Shown here piece by piece: positions 22,735-31,739 of a stretch of DNA of 64,000 nucleotides. A program made the position numbers and the translations under genes. The stretch's first letter is position 1. Each line of letters opens with the position of its first letter. Below the pieces are notes generated by a model, which ran no database searches, was not told the origin of the DNA, and saw only the letters and a program-made list of their open reading frames with translations. Source of the stretch: Crotalaria pallida (taxonomy: Eukaryota; Streptophyta; Magnoliopsida; Fabales; Fabaceae); NCBI GenBank assembly GCA_037953625.1, contig CM075651.1, forward strand, positions 151,048,001 through 151,112,000. The letters run 5' to 3'.

Positions 22735-23530
22735 TTTGGACTTCACATTTTTTGTGGTTCAACTAATCCACCTCGAATTCACGAATTGTGCGGGTTTTTG
22801 ACTCATGGGTTCTCCCCGGGAATTGTTACCTCACTGAGACTCGAGCCTTTGACCTTGAAGTCCTAACTGTCCAGCCAATGCTTATGAACTTTTGTCTATA
22901 CGTTATGTTGATAGAAAATTGTTTAATGTTTCTACTCTTAACTGATATTTATGTATTTTTATTTATGAAAATTCTTTTTTTTTATTCATATTTTCGATTT
23001 CATACTCTATCAATTTCAATGGTGTCATAAACTCCATCAATTTCTATTCTGATGTAATAGTCCAACATCATTTGCTTTACTCATAATTATTGTTGTTTTA
23101 TCCAGGTTTATTGATGAGTTTCGTTTCCTCAATGTGTCAATATTTTTAATCTCAATAGTCTTTTAAGATATGATAGCAAATGTCATTATTTTTTATTTAT
23201 CTTAAGGATAATGTTAACATATATTATTATTTCAATTTTTAATCTTAATTATTAAATTTTTTAACAATTAAATCAATGATATAATGGGAGGAAACATTGA
23301 AAGAGAAAGTTAAAAGGAAACATTACAGTTGTGTGTAAGATCAAGAAAAGAATGTCGTCACTGGATTGACCTAGTGGAAACTGACTGGGTGCTTAAGGAC
23401 TTCAGGATCAAAGACTCGTGTCCCAGTGAGGCAATAATTTTTGGGAAGGATCCATACCGTTGAGTCAAAGACTATCACAGTTTGTGGATCCGAGGTGGAT
23501 TAGTCGAGCCACAAAAAATGTGAAGCCCCC
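22735..23530. mobile_element. Long inverted-repeat element (foldback/MULE-like)
   Basis: The left arm (about 22735-22885: ACTTCACATTTTTTGTGG..., TAATCCACCTCG..., ACTCGAGCCTTTGACC) is an imperfect inverted copy of the right arm (about 23350-23530: CGAGGTGGATTAGTCGAGCC, CCACAAAAAATGTGAAG). The arms exceed 150 bp and enclose about 460 bp of AT-rich sequence without a transposase. The superfamily cannot be fixed because target duplications are not evident. Confidence 0.65.
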
Positions 23531-23648
23531 AAATATCACCTGGTTTTTTAAAAAAAAAAAAATGTCGTCCATGCGTATCCATTTTATTTGTTTTTTGGTT
23601 TTTTATTCTCTTCTATATTTTTGGACTTTGAACTGAACTTCTCTATAT

Positions 23649-23656
23649 TATATAAG
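23649..23656 (+). promoter_or_regulatory. TATA box of the SDR gene
   Basis: TATATAAG lies about 145 bases before the proposed ATG at 23800, a normal distance for a plant promoter with a 5' untranslated region of about 110-120 nt. Confidence 0.55.
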
Positions 23657-23799
23657 TTCGTCCAGGCCTTCCTCATCTTCACCATTCATTTCTGTCTTGC
23701 TATATTTTCATAAACCAACTTTGTTTTTTTTTTTTATCGGAAGTGTTTGACAAATGCCTCCACACCAACCACTCCAGGGGAAACGGTGACAATTCTACC

Positions 23800-25472
23800 A
23801 TGCCTAAAAGGTGAGTTCATGATGGCCATTTTACTGGACTTCATGCATGCATATATAGCTAGCTAGCTATTTTATTTTTCATCCTGATTTTGTCGAGGAC
23901 CTCATAGTCAAAATGTCCAGCTTATATAATTTAGGCTTAAATATGAAAATGTTCCCCGTAAATATTGACTTATTTGAAATTGGTCCTCATAAAATTTTTC
24001 TTTTGGTTTTGGTCTCTGTACTTACAAAACGTTTTGATTTTGGTCCTTCATGTTAAATTTTGATCCCCATAATTATGTTAGTAGTTTGTTTTGGTCCCTC
24101 TATTATTTAGATTTGATAGGTTTTTGTCCCTCTGGTGTCATGGTTTTTGAACCGGTTTTCTTATATAATGTAAGTTGTTTGTTTACCCTTGAGAATTAAT
24201 ACAAAAATATCATCCTTAATTGGTCATAGAATATAATATATTACATTTTCATCATTTTCCATCCACATATAACAGGAGGGACCAAAACCAAAAAAAATTA
24301 TAAATATAGGGACCAAAACCAAAAAAAAAATTTTACAGGGACCAATTTCAAAAAAGTCAATATTTATAGGGACCATTTTCATATTTAAGCCTATAATTTA
24401 TTAGGTTACTAAGTGTGTATTTGACATAGCTGGTAAAATTAGATAATGAATATTTTTATATGTAATTATAATTTGGTAAGATAATAATTTGATTATAATT
24501 AGATAATGAATATTTTTATATGTAATTATAATTTGGTAAGATAATAATTTGATTATAATTAGATAATGAATATATACTGGTTATTTGGTTTTAAGCACAT
24601 GTACTTGAGAACATCAATGATTACAATACATAATTGTTTTTGAATATAGGTTGGAAGGACAAATTGCAATTATAACAGGCGGAGCCAGAGGAATTGGAGA
24701 GGCCACCGTTAAGCTTTTTGTAAAACATGGAGCAAAGGTAGTTATTGCGGACATTGAAGATGCCACTGGCATTGCACTAGCTACTTCATTGTCCCCTTCA
24801 GCTACCTTTGTGCATTGTGATGTGAAAATAGAGGATGACATCAAAAGCTTGATAGATATGACCGTGTCCGAATTCGGCCGATTGGACATTCTCTTCAACA
24901 ATGCTGGTGTTCTAGGAAATCAATCCAAGAACAAGAGCATCATGAACTTCAATACAAATGAATTTGATCATGTTATGAGCACCAATGTCAGAGGAACTGC
25001 ACTTGGGATGAAGCATGCAGCCAGAGTCATGGTACCTAGAAAACATGGGTGCATAATTTCTACGGCTAGTGTAGCTGGAGTCATGGGTGGCCTTGGTCCC
25101 CATGCTTATACAGCTTCAAAGCATGCTATTATAGGGCTTACAAAAAATGTTGCTTGTGAGTTAGGGAATTTTGGTATTAGGGTTAATTGTATATCCCCTT
25201 TTGGGGTAGCTACTTCAATGCTTGTCAATGGATGGAATTCAAAGGATGATGAGGAAGGGTGCATGGATTTGGGGTCACCAACTGAAAATGAGATTGAGAA
25301 AATGGAGGATTTTGTTAGAGGGTTAGCAAATCTCAAAGGTGTTACACTAAGATCAAATGATATTGCAGAGGCTGCTCTTTATTTGGCTAGTGACGAATCC
25401 ATGTATGTGAGTGGTCATAACCTTGTAGTGGATGGTGGGTTCACCTCTTCAAAAAACTCTGTGGGATTATAG
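23800..25472 (+). CDS. Short-chain dehydrogenase/reductase (SDR110C type, 2 exons)
   Basis: An NAD(P)-dependent oxidoreductase of the classical SDR family, closest in style to plant secoisolariciresinol, xanthoxin or isopiperitenol dehydrogenases. The substrate cannot be read from sequence. Exon 1 codes only ATG CCT AAA AG (23800-23810, then GTGAGT). Exon 2 starts at 24650 after ATATAG and runs to the stop at 25472, giving 277 aa. Motifs (residues): TGGARGIG cofactor loop 13-20, an acidic residue in ADIED that favours NAD, NNAG 87-90, the active-site Asn at about 116 (STNVRG), catalytic Ser144, Tyr157 and Lys161 (YTASK), and the C-terminal VSGHNLVVDGGF. All catalytic residues are present, so it should be active. 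The 839-bp intron carries a palindromic transposon and a 60-bp tandem repeat. It is the only intact gene on the plus strand. Confidence 0.92.
23933..24394. mobile_element. Palindromic element in SDR intron 1
   Basis: Ends AGGCTTAAATATGAAAATG and CATTTTCATATTTAAGCCT are inverted, and most of both arms pair (GGTCC...AAAATTTT...GGACC types). ATAATTT flanks both sides (7 bp), though a shorter TAATT duplication is also possible. It is non-coding and belongs to the palindromic 'GGGACCAAAACC' repeats common in legumes. Confidence 0.7.
24437..24573. repeat. 60-bp tandem repeat, about 2.3 copies
   Basis: Two identical 60-bp units beginning AGATAATGAATATTTTTATA-like, followed by a partial third. The unit is AT-rich and intronic. 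Identity of the copies points to recent duplication. Confidence 0.9.
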
Positions 25473-25699
25473 AAGACCTTTTAAGTTTGCCATTTGTGAA
25501 CCGTTGTACTCCTAATTAATGAAATGTTATTTGATGGTTGTCACGCATTATTGAATCATATTTTTTTTTATGCAATTCGTAGACAACAACTAATCAATTT
25601 CGACTTTTAATGATGATTGAAATAAGTTTTAAACAAAGGGTTGGGTACTATCAACGTTTTTTGATCGCAAGTGTGCTATCCCTGAATGGAAAAGGTTAA
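25473..25699. other. SDR 3' flank
   Basis: A 3' untranslated region is likely (AATTAATGAAAT near 25515 could serve as a polyadenylation signal). Nothing else is recognised. Confidence 0.5.
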
Positions 25700-26990
25700 C
25701 TATGTTCATTCAAAAAAGGAGTTAAAATCCAAGATAACCTCTCCCCCTAGCTAAACCGCCGGACTTAATTTCCAGTGCTAAGGAGGGTGATATTCAAAAT
25801 ACTTCCATGAAGGTTGCTATAAATATCGCTGAAGCAGGTTTTAATGGGTCCCCAATGATTGACTCACAGTCCAGATGTAATGGTCTTAATAAAGACCAAC
25901 CGCTAAATCTTTGCCAATGATCATTATCTCCTAGAATAATGTAAAGGAAGCAATGGGACAAGATTTTGGTAGGTATTTTTGGTAGGAAGCAATGCGGTTG
26001 TTTTGTGAGAAACAAGATGTAGTGGTGCTCGTGCCCACTTTACTCGTGGAGAGCTTGGCTTTGCTCATTTTCTCATTAGTGAAGCTAATGTAGTCTTCTC
26101 CGATGACATATGGATTATATGGAATAGACTTGATCAGAAATGAAGAGCAAGTTCAACATATTGAAATTCAAGAAAACAATCTCACAAAGTGATACTCCCT
26201 CCGGTCCTAGGTCATTTTCTAGAAAGTTTTCTTAGTCCTAATTATAAGTCACTTTATATTTTCTATGCATCATTTATTGATTTTTCTCTTTTTTGCCCTT
26301 ATTAAATGCTTTGACTATGTATGTGTTTTTTATTGTTCATTAATGAGTGCGAATTTTTCAAGAAAAGTTAAGGGGGTAAAATTGTAATGTTACAATATTT
26401 TCTCATAGAATTTATAAAACCAACTACTTTCCTTGGTATGTGTAATTCGGTTAAGTATGCCCTATAATAAGGATCGGAGGGAGTATCTCTCATAGATATA
26501 TGCTAGTTCCTGTGAAGAGGAAATAAATTAAAGATCAGAGTGCATCTTTGGAGATCTCTTGAAGAAATAGCGTCTAGTGAGTGGCTCTTAGTTAGTGCCT
26601 TTAATGAAATCTCAAATGCTAGAGAAAAAATGGGAGGTGCTTCAGTTGATTTAAATAAATGTCGCCGTTTTTCTAAAAGAATTGATTTCGCAAACTTAAA
26701 GACCTTGGACAGGTTGTCGATCATTAATTTTTACATGGAAAGGCGGCGCTTAGAGCAATGGTTATACCAAATTCTTCAAACACTTTAGTAGAGAGTTGCG
26801 TATGTAACCTTGATTGACATCTTAGATTCCCAGATGCGATTGTGATTGACATCTTATACCAAATTCTTCAAACACTTAAATAACCTTGCGTATGTTGGCT
26901 AAATTACATTCGATTCGGATCATCATCCTCTTTGCATAATAAACCTTAACCCAAACTTGGCAGAGCACAGAAATAGGCCTTGTCGTTTAC
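25700..26990 (+). pseudogene. LINE ORF2 endonuclease-region fragment, decayed
   Basis: Plus-strand pieces match the usual layout of plant LINE endonuclease domains. LGFAHFLISEANVVFSDDIW-like sequence lies near 26050-26115, and after a MITE insertion WLLVSAFNEISNAREKMGGA followed by VDLNKCRRF (26577-26676), the equivalent of GDFNEI...K.GG. The catalytic Asp of that motif is changed (SAFNE for GDFNE), and stops and frameshifts break the frame. A 24-nt stretch starting TTATACCAAATTC is repeated at 26762 and 26854, so the tail is rearranged. Confidence 0.65.
26195..26484. mobile_element. Stowaway-type MITE inside the LINE fragment
   Basis: CTCCCTCCGGTCCTAGG at the left and GGATCGGAGGGAG at the right, between TA dinucleotides (26193-26194 and 26485-26486). 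It splits the endonuclease-domain remnant, so it inserted after the LINE. Confidence 0.85.
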
Positions 26991-27012
26991 AACATTGGTT
27001 TATGTACTGCTG

Positions 27013-28905
27013 TTTTTTTTTGAACAGCAAAAAATATAATTATATTAAGAGAAGACCCCCAAGCATCATAGTACACACAAAAGGCCCCACCTTCTATGAA
27101 GGGTTTGCCAAAGGGTACAAAATCATATGCTATAAAGGCAGTCTAAAAAGATATTACAATAATAGTTCTTCACCCAATACAACAGGAAGAATACAAGAGA
27201 AGAACACAAGTCATGAAACTTTCAATTATATCCCCCCAACACCCCAACATGCTGTATACAGAAATAACGCCTTATCACCCCCAAACCTTGATAGCTATTC
27301 TACCTCCTTAAAAACCTTGTTAAGAAAAAAACCCCATGGGAAAAATTCAAAACAAGGAAAAGAGTATAGCAATAACTATCAAGCTTTTTACATAAACGAC
27401 AAGAAAAAACATATTTTTAAATCGGCTTCATTCTCCAACCTTCATAAGAACTTGAAAATTCACCAATAATTTTAATCCAATTCCAGGCCTTCAATTTGAT
27501 TGTTTCTATTAATTCATTCAAATCCAATACCTCTCCTTGAAACACCATATTATTTCTTTGTAACCACAACGATCACACAACTACCGCACAAATAATAGCA
27601 CCCTTCATTTTTTCTGATTTACCTTGCCATATATTTTTAAAAACCAAGAAGTTTGCAGCAACATTAACCTCTTCTTCACTAACCATCACCTGTAACCAAA
27701 TACCAATCCTCCTCCAAACCTGTTTTGTAACAGAACATGTGAAAAATAAATGTGAAACAGTTTCCTCCAAATTTCTGCAAAACACACATTTAGTATCAAC
27801 CTGCACACCCCTCTTTAACAGATTTTCCTTCGTAGGAATTCTCTCCCACATTAGCTGCCAGATAAAAGCCTGTACTTTTGAAGGGACCTTAATCTCCCAA
27901 ATTTGCTTCAAAGCTTGCAATACAACATTTTCCAGCAAGACATGATTTGAACTTACTTTTTGGATAAGGAACTGATATGCTGTTTTAACAGAGAAAACAC
28001 CACCATTGCCAAGGTCCCAGCATAATTGATCATCTTCCTGTGGTTGAAGAGAGCAATCCCTCAAAATAGTATTTAAATCATTTTCCTCCTGTAATTCCCA
28101 ATCATATAATCTCCTTCTCCAGTTATAGTTCCAGCTGCCACCCTGTATAGAATTCTGATAAACTTGTTTTACAGATAAATCTCTAGAATTTGAAATAGAA
28201 TATAGGTTTGGGAACAGATCCTTAAACGAGGCATTCCCAAACCAGATGTCTTCCCAAAATTTCACCGAGTTTCCACTTCTAATCTTCCTAGAGATACATT
28301 GTTCAAACCACTCACCCCAAAACTACTCCCTATTTTTAAACAACATAGATCCCTACACCACTGTGACCCCCCTGCTACTCTACCCGAGGATCCCAGTTTT
28401 ATTGGATCAAAAATACCATATTTACTTCTAATTACATCCTGCCATAACCCACCCTCATCTTTAAGAAGTCTCCACCTCCACTTACTTAACAGTGCTTTAT
28501 TAAAAACTATTAAATTTTTTATCCCCAGATCCCCATTCTCCCTGCTCTGACATACCGAATCCCATTTTACCCAACAAATTTTCCTTCTATCCTCACAACC
28601 ACCCCACAAAAAATTTCTCTGTAACTTAATCAGAATATCATTTACTTTCTTAGGGAGCGAAAAGAAAGATAAATAATAAACAGGCAAGCTTGACAGCACA
28701 GAATTAATTAAAGTAATCCTAGCACCAAGAGAAAGATGCTTACACTTCCATGATGATAGCCTTTTTTGAAATAGCTGAATAACTTTAGCCCAGCAATCAA
28801 CAGATCTAGCATTTGCAGCTATAGGTAATCCGAGATATAAAAAAGGTAATTCGCGTACCTTACAATGCAACAGAATAGAAGCTTCCTCCATTTGATGATG
28901 AGGAA
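27013..28905 (-). pseudogene. 5'-truncated LINE: reverse transcriptase C-terminus and zf-RVT
   Basis: Minus-strand remnant of a non-LTR retrotransposon. 28891-28262 reads as the C-terminal part of reverse transcriptase (LPFLYLGLPI, SLGARITLINSVLSSLPVYY, FLWGGCEDRRKICWVKWD), and 28265-27573 as the zinc-binding reverse-transcriptase region (zf-RVT: LCWDLGNGGVFSVKTAYQFL, KVPSKVQAFIWQLMWERIPT, CVFCRNLEETVSHLFFTC). A one-base shift near a GGGG run at about 28312-28316 separates the two. The 3' end is a T-run on the plus strand (27013-27021), that is a poly-A tail. The endonuclease and catalytic RT core are missing, as in 5'-truncated copies. I could not find a target duplication. Confidence 0.85.
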
Positions 28906-29065
28906 CATCTTTGAGGGGTTTTCATTGGCCTCAAAATTGCTTGAAAAAGTGGTTATAGAATGCTTCAAGTAGAATGTGACTCGTCCTTATTAATGTTATG
29001 TATATTTCTATCATGCAATCCAAAATTGGATGGTTTTCTTAAATAAAAATAAAGTTGTTTGTATA

Positions 29066-29117
29066 ATTTCCATCTATCGATAGACGGAAAAATTTCATCT
29101 CTCGAAAGACGGAAAAA
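29066..29117. repeat. Short-palindrome pair (GACGGAAAAA family)
   Basis: TTCCATCTATCGATAGACGGAA and a second, weaker palindrome (TTTCATCTCTCGAAAGACGG). They belong to the same family as the arrays at 29638 and 30281, and end in GACGGAAAAATAACAC like the array at 29638. Confidence 0.7.
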
Positions 29118-29128
29118 TAACACTACTG

Positions 29129-29295
29129 CTAATACTCAGGGTTAAATGCTAGAGCCTCTCCATATATCAGTTCTTTCATTTGTTCCTCTGTCAAAGCATG
29201 CTGCTGAAAGTCAAAGCTGAAGAGAGTCATGCACACTAGTTCATCACTAATGTCATGCAGTGATGTCAAGTAAGGGTGTGTCAGTGCATCTTCAA
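29129..29295 (-). pseudogene. Last exon of an MPK6/SIMK-like MAP kinase, stranded fragment
   Basis: After an intact acceptor (TTTTTTGCAG|TT), the exon codes EDALTHPYLTSLHDI and ALTEEQMKELIY...EALAFNPEY, the C-terminal tail of MPK6-class kinases including the region leading to the common docking site. CAG has become TAG just after NPEY, shortening the end by two residues relative to the usual YQQ end. Positions conserved in relatives are changed (DEPVC to DELVC, YREA to YGEA). I find no upstream kinase exon between 29296 and 30620. It is a single-exon fragment next to palindrome arrays, so capture by a transposon is possible. Confidence 0.85.
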
Positions 29296-29637
29296 CTGCA
29301 AAAAAAACAATGTGCATGTAAGCGACGATACACAGACTTGCATTTCAGAATAATATTATCAATGTAAGTCTGGCATCAAAAAAGTAAAACTTGGTAGATG
29401 CATATTATCAACCAAGTTCTCTTATTTGCATAACATTTTTGAACATCAGTGACGTTTTTATACGGTAACACTCTTGAATACTTTTTTTTATAGGATGAAA
29501 AAGGGGACACCGCGTGAAAATTTTTTTTCTCTTGTCAATCCATGATCGATGTATTGAATAGGTAAAGTTTTTAACAAATACGGAAAATGCCAAAAAGCAT
29601 AAAATTTATTAAGTATGCATGATGATATTATAACTTC

Positions 29638-29815
29638 TTCCGTCTCTCGATAGATGGAAAATTTCCATCACGGGATAGATGAAAATTTTTCGTCTCTCGG
29701 TAGATGGAAATTTTCCATCGAGGGATAGATGGAAATTTTTCGTCTCGTTAAGGACGGAAAAAATAACACACAAAAGAGTATTTTTGTCCATAAAAATATG
29801 AAATGGAGCCAAAAT
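29638..29815. repeat. Array of five short palindromes, module A
   Basis: Five imperfect 22-27-bp palindromes in a row (for example TTCCGTCTCTCGATAGATGG and TCGTCTCGTTAAGGACGG) are followed by a tail TATTTTTGTCCATAAAAATA ... AAATGGAGCCAAAA. The tail and the number of palindromes match module B at 30281-30488, so the two are diverged copies. Confidence 0.75.
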
Positions 29816-30280
29816 TTAAAACTCTTTGCATAATTCCTGTCAATTTGGAACCTCCGGTCACTTCCATTGGTAAACTTTCAACACAATAGACACAATAGTA
29901 AATAGTAGAATCCTAGTACCAATTTCTGAGGATTTGACTGTAGACTAAAAAAAAAAGTCTCATCAGACATTACACTAATTGCAGAGATATATACATGAAA
30001 CAGTAAAACATGTTTAAAGTTCTTAGAAAACTAATAAAGGATGAAAGGTCAAACTTTACTTTATTGGCTGGCTGCATATTTTTTATTTTTTTAAATAATA
30101 ATAACTTAATAATTATTAAACAGAGAACTAAAATATAGACCGAGTAATCAGGATCAATAACCTAAACCCGATAAATAACATTCACGGATCATCTCCATTC
30201 AAAAAGAAAAACATATAAATAAACTTCATTATTGGTCCATTAACAAAAGGCTAACAATACTTTCCGCAAAGAAAGTGTGG

Positions 30281-30488
30281 TTTTCGTCTTTGTAGAGACG
30301 GAAATTATTAAATTTTTCGATTCCACAAAGCTGGAAATCATCTTCCGTTTTAGCAAAACCGAAAATATGAAATAAATGTATTCCGTCTTTGTAGTACCGA
30401 AATTACCTTTTCGAGTTTGTAGAACCGGAAAGATTAAAAAATAAGGAATATTTTTGTCCTTAAAAAATAAAAATGGAGGCCAAAAAAT
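30281..30488. repeat. Array of five short palindromes, module B
   Basis: Five palindromes (such as TTTCGTCTTTGTAGAGACGG and TTCCGTTTTAGCAAAACCG) end in the tail TATTTTTGTCCTTAAAAAAT ... AAATGGAGGCCAAAA. Same order and tail as module A. A 126-codon minus frame crosses it but follows the repeats and is not a credible gene. Confidence 0.75.
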
Positions 30489-31067
30489 CTGAAGTGGGAA
30501 AAAAAAACAATTTCCTTTCTTGTTGCTAATTAAAGGCAGGGGAGGTGCTGCTCCTAGGACTTTTGCTGTAACCCGTTTAGTTTCTTCTTTGTTGTTTTTG
30601 GGCTTTGGCCCCTGTTTCAAAAAATAAAAAATAAAAATAAAAATAAAATACCTACTTATTGATATGCTCGTGTGGTGATCAATCTTACTTTTGTATTAAA
30701 AGCAACACACTAGAACCAAAAGGTTGATGTATGAGAGAACTGAACCAACCACGTAAAAATCGCATTAAACTTGTCAATGATTCGTGGTTATTATTTATTT
30801 CTACATGTAACCATCCATCATTTCAAGTTGCGACAAACCAAACCAAACATAAGAGACAATATTAGATATAGTAACCACACAAACACGACTCGATCTTTTA
30901 ACCTAAATCACATAAAGTTACGTAACCAATTAACACCATGCACTCACGAAGAGTAGTATAGTAGATTAGTAGTGTACTTAATTCTGAAACGAACCAAGGG
31001 TTCGAACTTCACTTTCATTTAATTTCATGGCTACCATTTTTTTTAATTTTTGGTAGCTAGATTATTA
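30489..31067. other. Spacer between palindrome module B and WUN1-like gene
   Basis: A-rich tract near 30620-30650 and AT-rich DNA. CCAAGGGTTCGAACTTC near 30995 resembles a pol III B box, but no A box is placed correctly. Nothing else is recognised. Confidence 0.5.
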
Positions 31068-31569
31068 TTAGATTGCAAGAATGAGACCAGGCACAGACTC
31101 ATCGCAAAGCTTGCTCTGCCAAATGCTTTGACACTTGAATTTGGAAGCAGCAACAACATCAACATCAACATCAACCGTCCCAAGCTTAGTGACAGTAACA
31201 GAAGTGTTGAGATACTCTCTGACCTGAGTGATGAGACCATCATCAGTGGCGGTCCATGCATGCACCCACCACACCATATTTTCTTCATCATACCCTTCAG
31301 CAATGACCACTGATCCAAACCCAACAATGAGGTCAGGAAGCAAATAAGGCTTTGATGATAAAGAAGAAGAAGAAGAGTTGGAGCAATCTGTGAGGAATGG
31401 AATCAAGTGGTGGCGATGGCTTGGTGGGCCATGAAACCACCACTCTAAATCTGGGGCTAGAATGAGATGCATTGTGTTTGTGTCTTTGGAGATTAAGGCT
31501 TTGTATAAGTCTGTGATCGCTCTCTTGTTCCGCTCCTCTTTCTCTATTATTGTCTCTTGGTGTAGGCAT
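31068..31569 (-). pseudogene. WUN1/SnoaL-like wound-induced protein gene with a frameshift near the start
   Basis: The frame from about 31540 to 31068 codes a wound-induced protein of the WUN1/SAG20 group (NTF2/SnoaL-like fold): EERNKRAITDLYKALISKD, APDLEWWFHGPPSHRHHL, WWVHAWTATDDGLITQVREY, ending ESVPGLILAI. WUN1-like genes respond to wounding and senescence; their biochemical role is unknown. That frame has no in-frame ATG at its head. The first ATG downstream of a TATA box is at 31569 in another frame (MPTPRDNNRE), and one base too many in the GAGAAAGAGG run (about 31545-31536) separates the two. Either the gene is broken, the read has an error, or translation starts at an internal ATG (31472) for a shorter 134-aa protein lacking the first helix. 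The rest of the frame is well conserved, so damage would be recent. Confidence 0.75.
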
Positions 31570-31682
31570 ATCTTTGAGTTTGCCAGCTCTGAAAAATATA
31601 TAATTAGTTTGCTTAGCAAAATTTCAAAGAAGTGAGATGTGGGAATGGAAGTGAATGGTATGTGGTGGTGTGGTGGGGTGTT

Positions 31683-31688
31683 CTTATA
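31683..31688 (-). promoter_or_regulatory. TATA box of the WUN1-like gene
   Basis: TATAAG on the minus strand, about 115 bases before the ATG at 31569. A transcript starting about 30 bases downstream would meet that ATG first. Confidence 0.5.
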
Positions 31689-31739
31689 CTGCGCAGTGGA
31701 GCTTATAATTAAGAGTGAAAGGGACGTACATTTTAGAAG

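Noticed and set aside
26957..27469. 170-codon plus-strand open frame
   Set aside because: It overlaps the 3' region of the minus-strand LINE and has no recognised domain; treated as chance in AT-rich DNA.
29110..29126. CACTA terminus (CACTACTGC) next to the MPK fragment
   Set aside because: On the other strand it is just the end of the kinase exon (CAG TAG TG); no matching second end was found.
30240..30620. 126-codon minus-strand open frame
   Set aside because: It runs through palindrome module B and its tail; its sequence is set by the repeat, and no family is recognisable.
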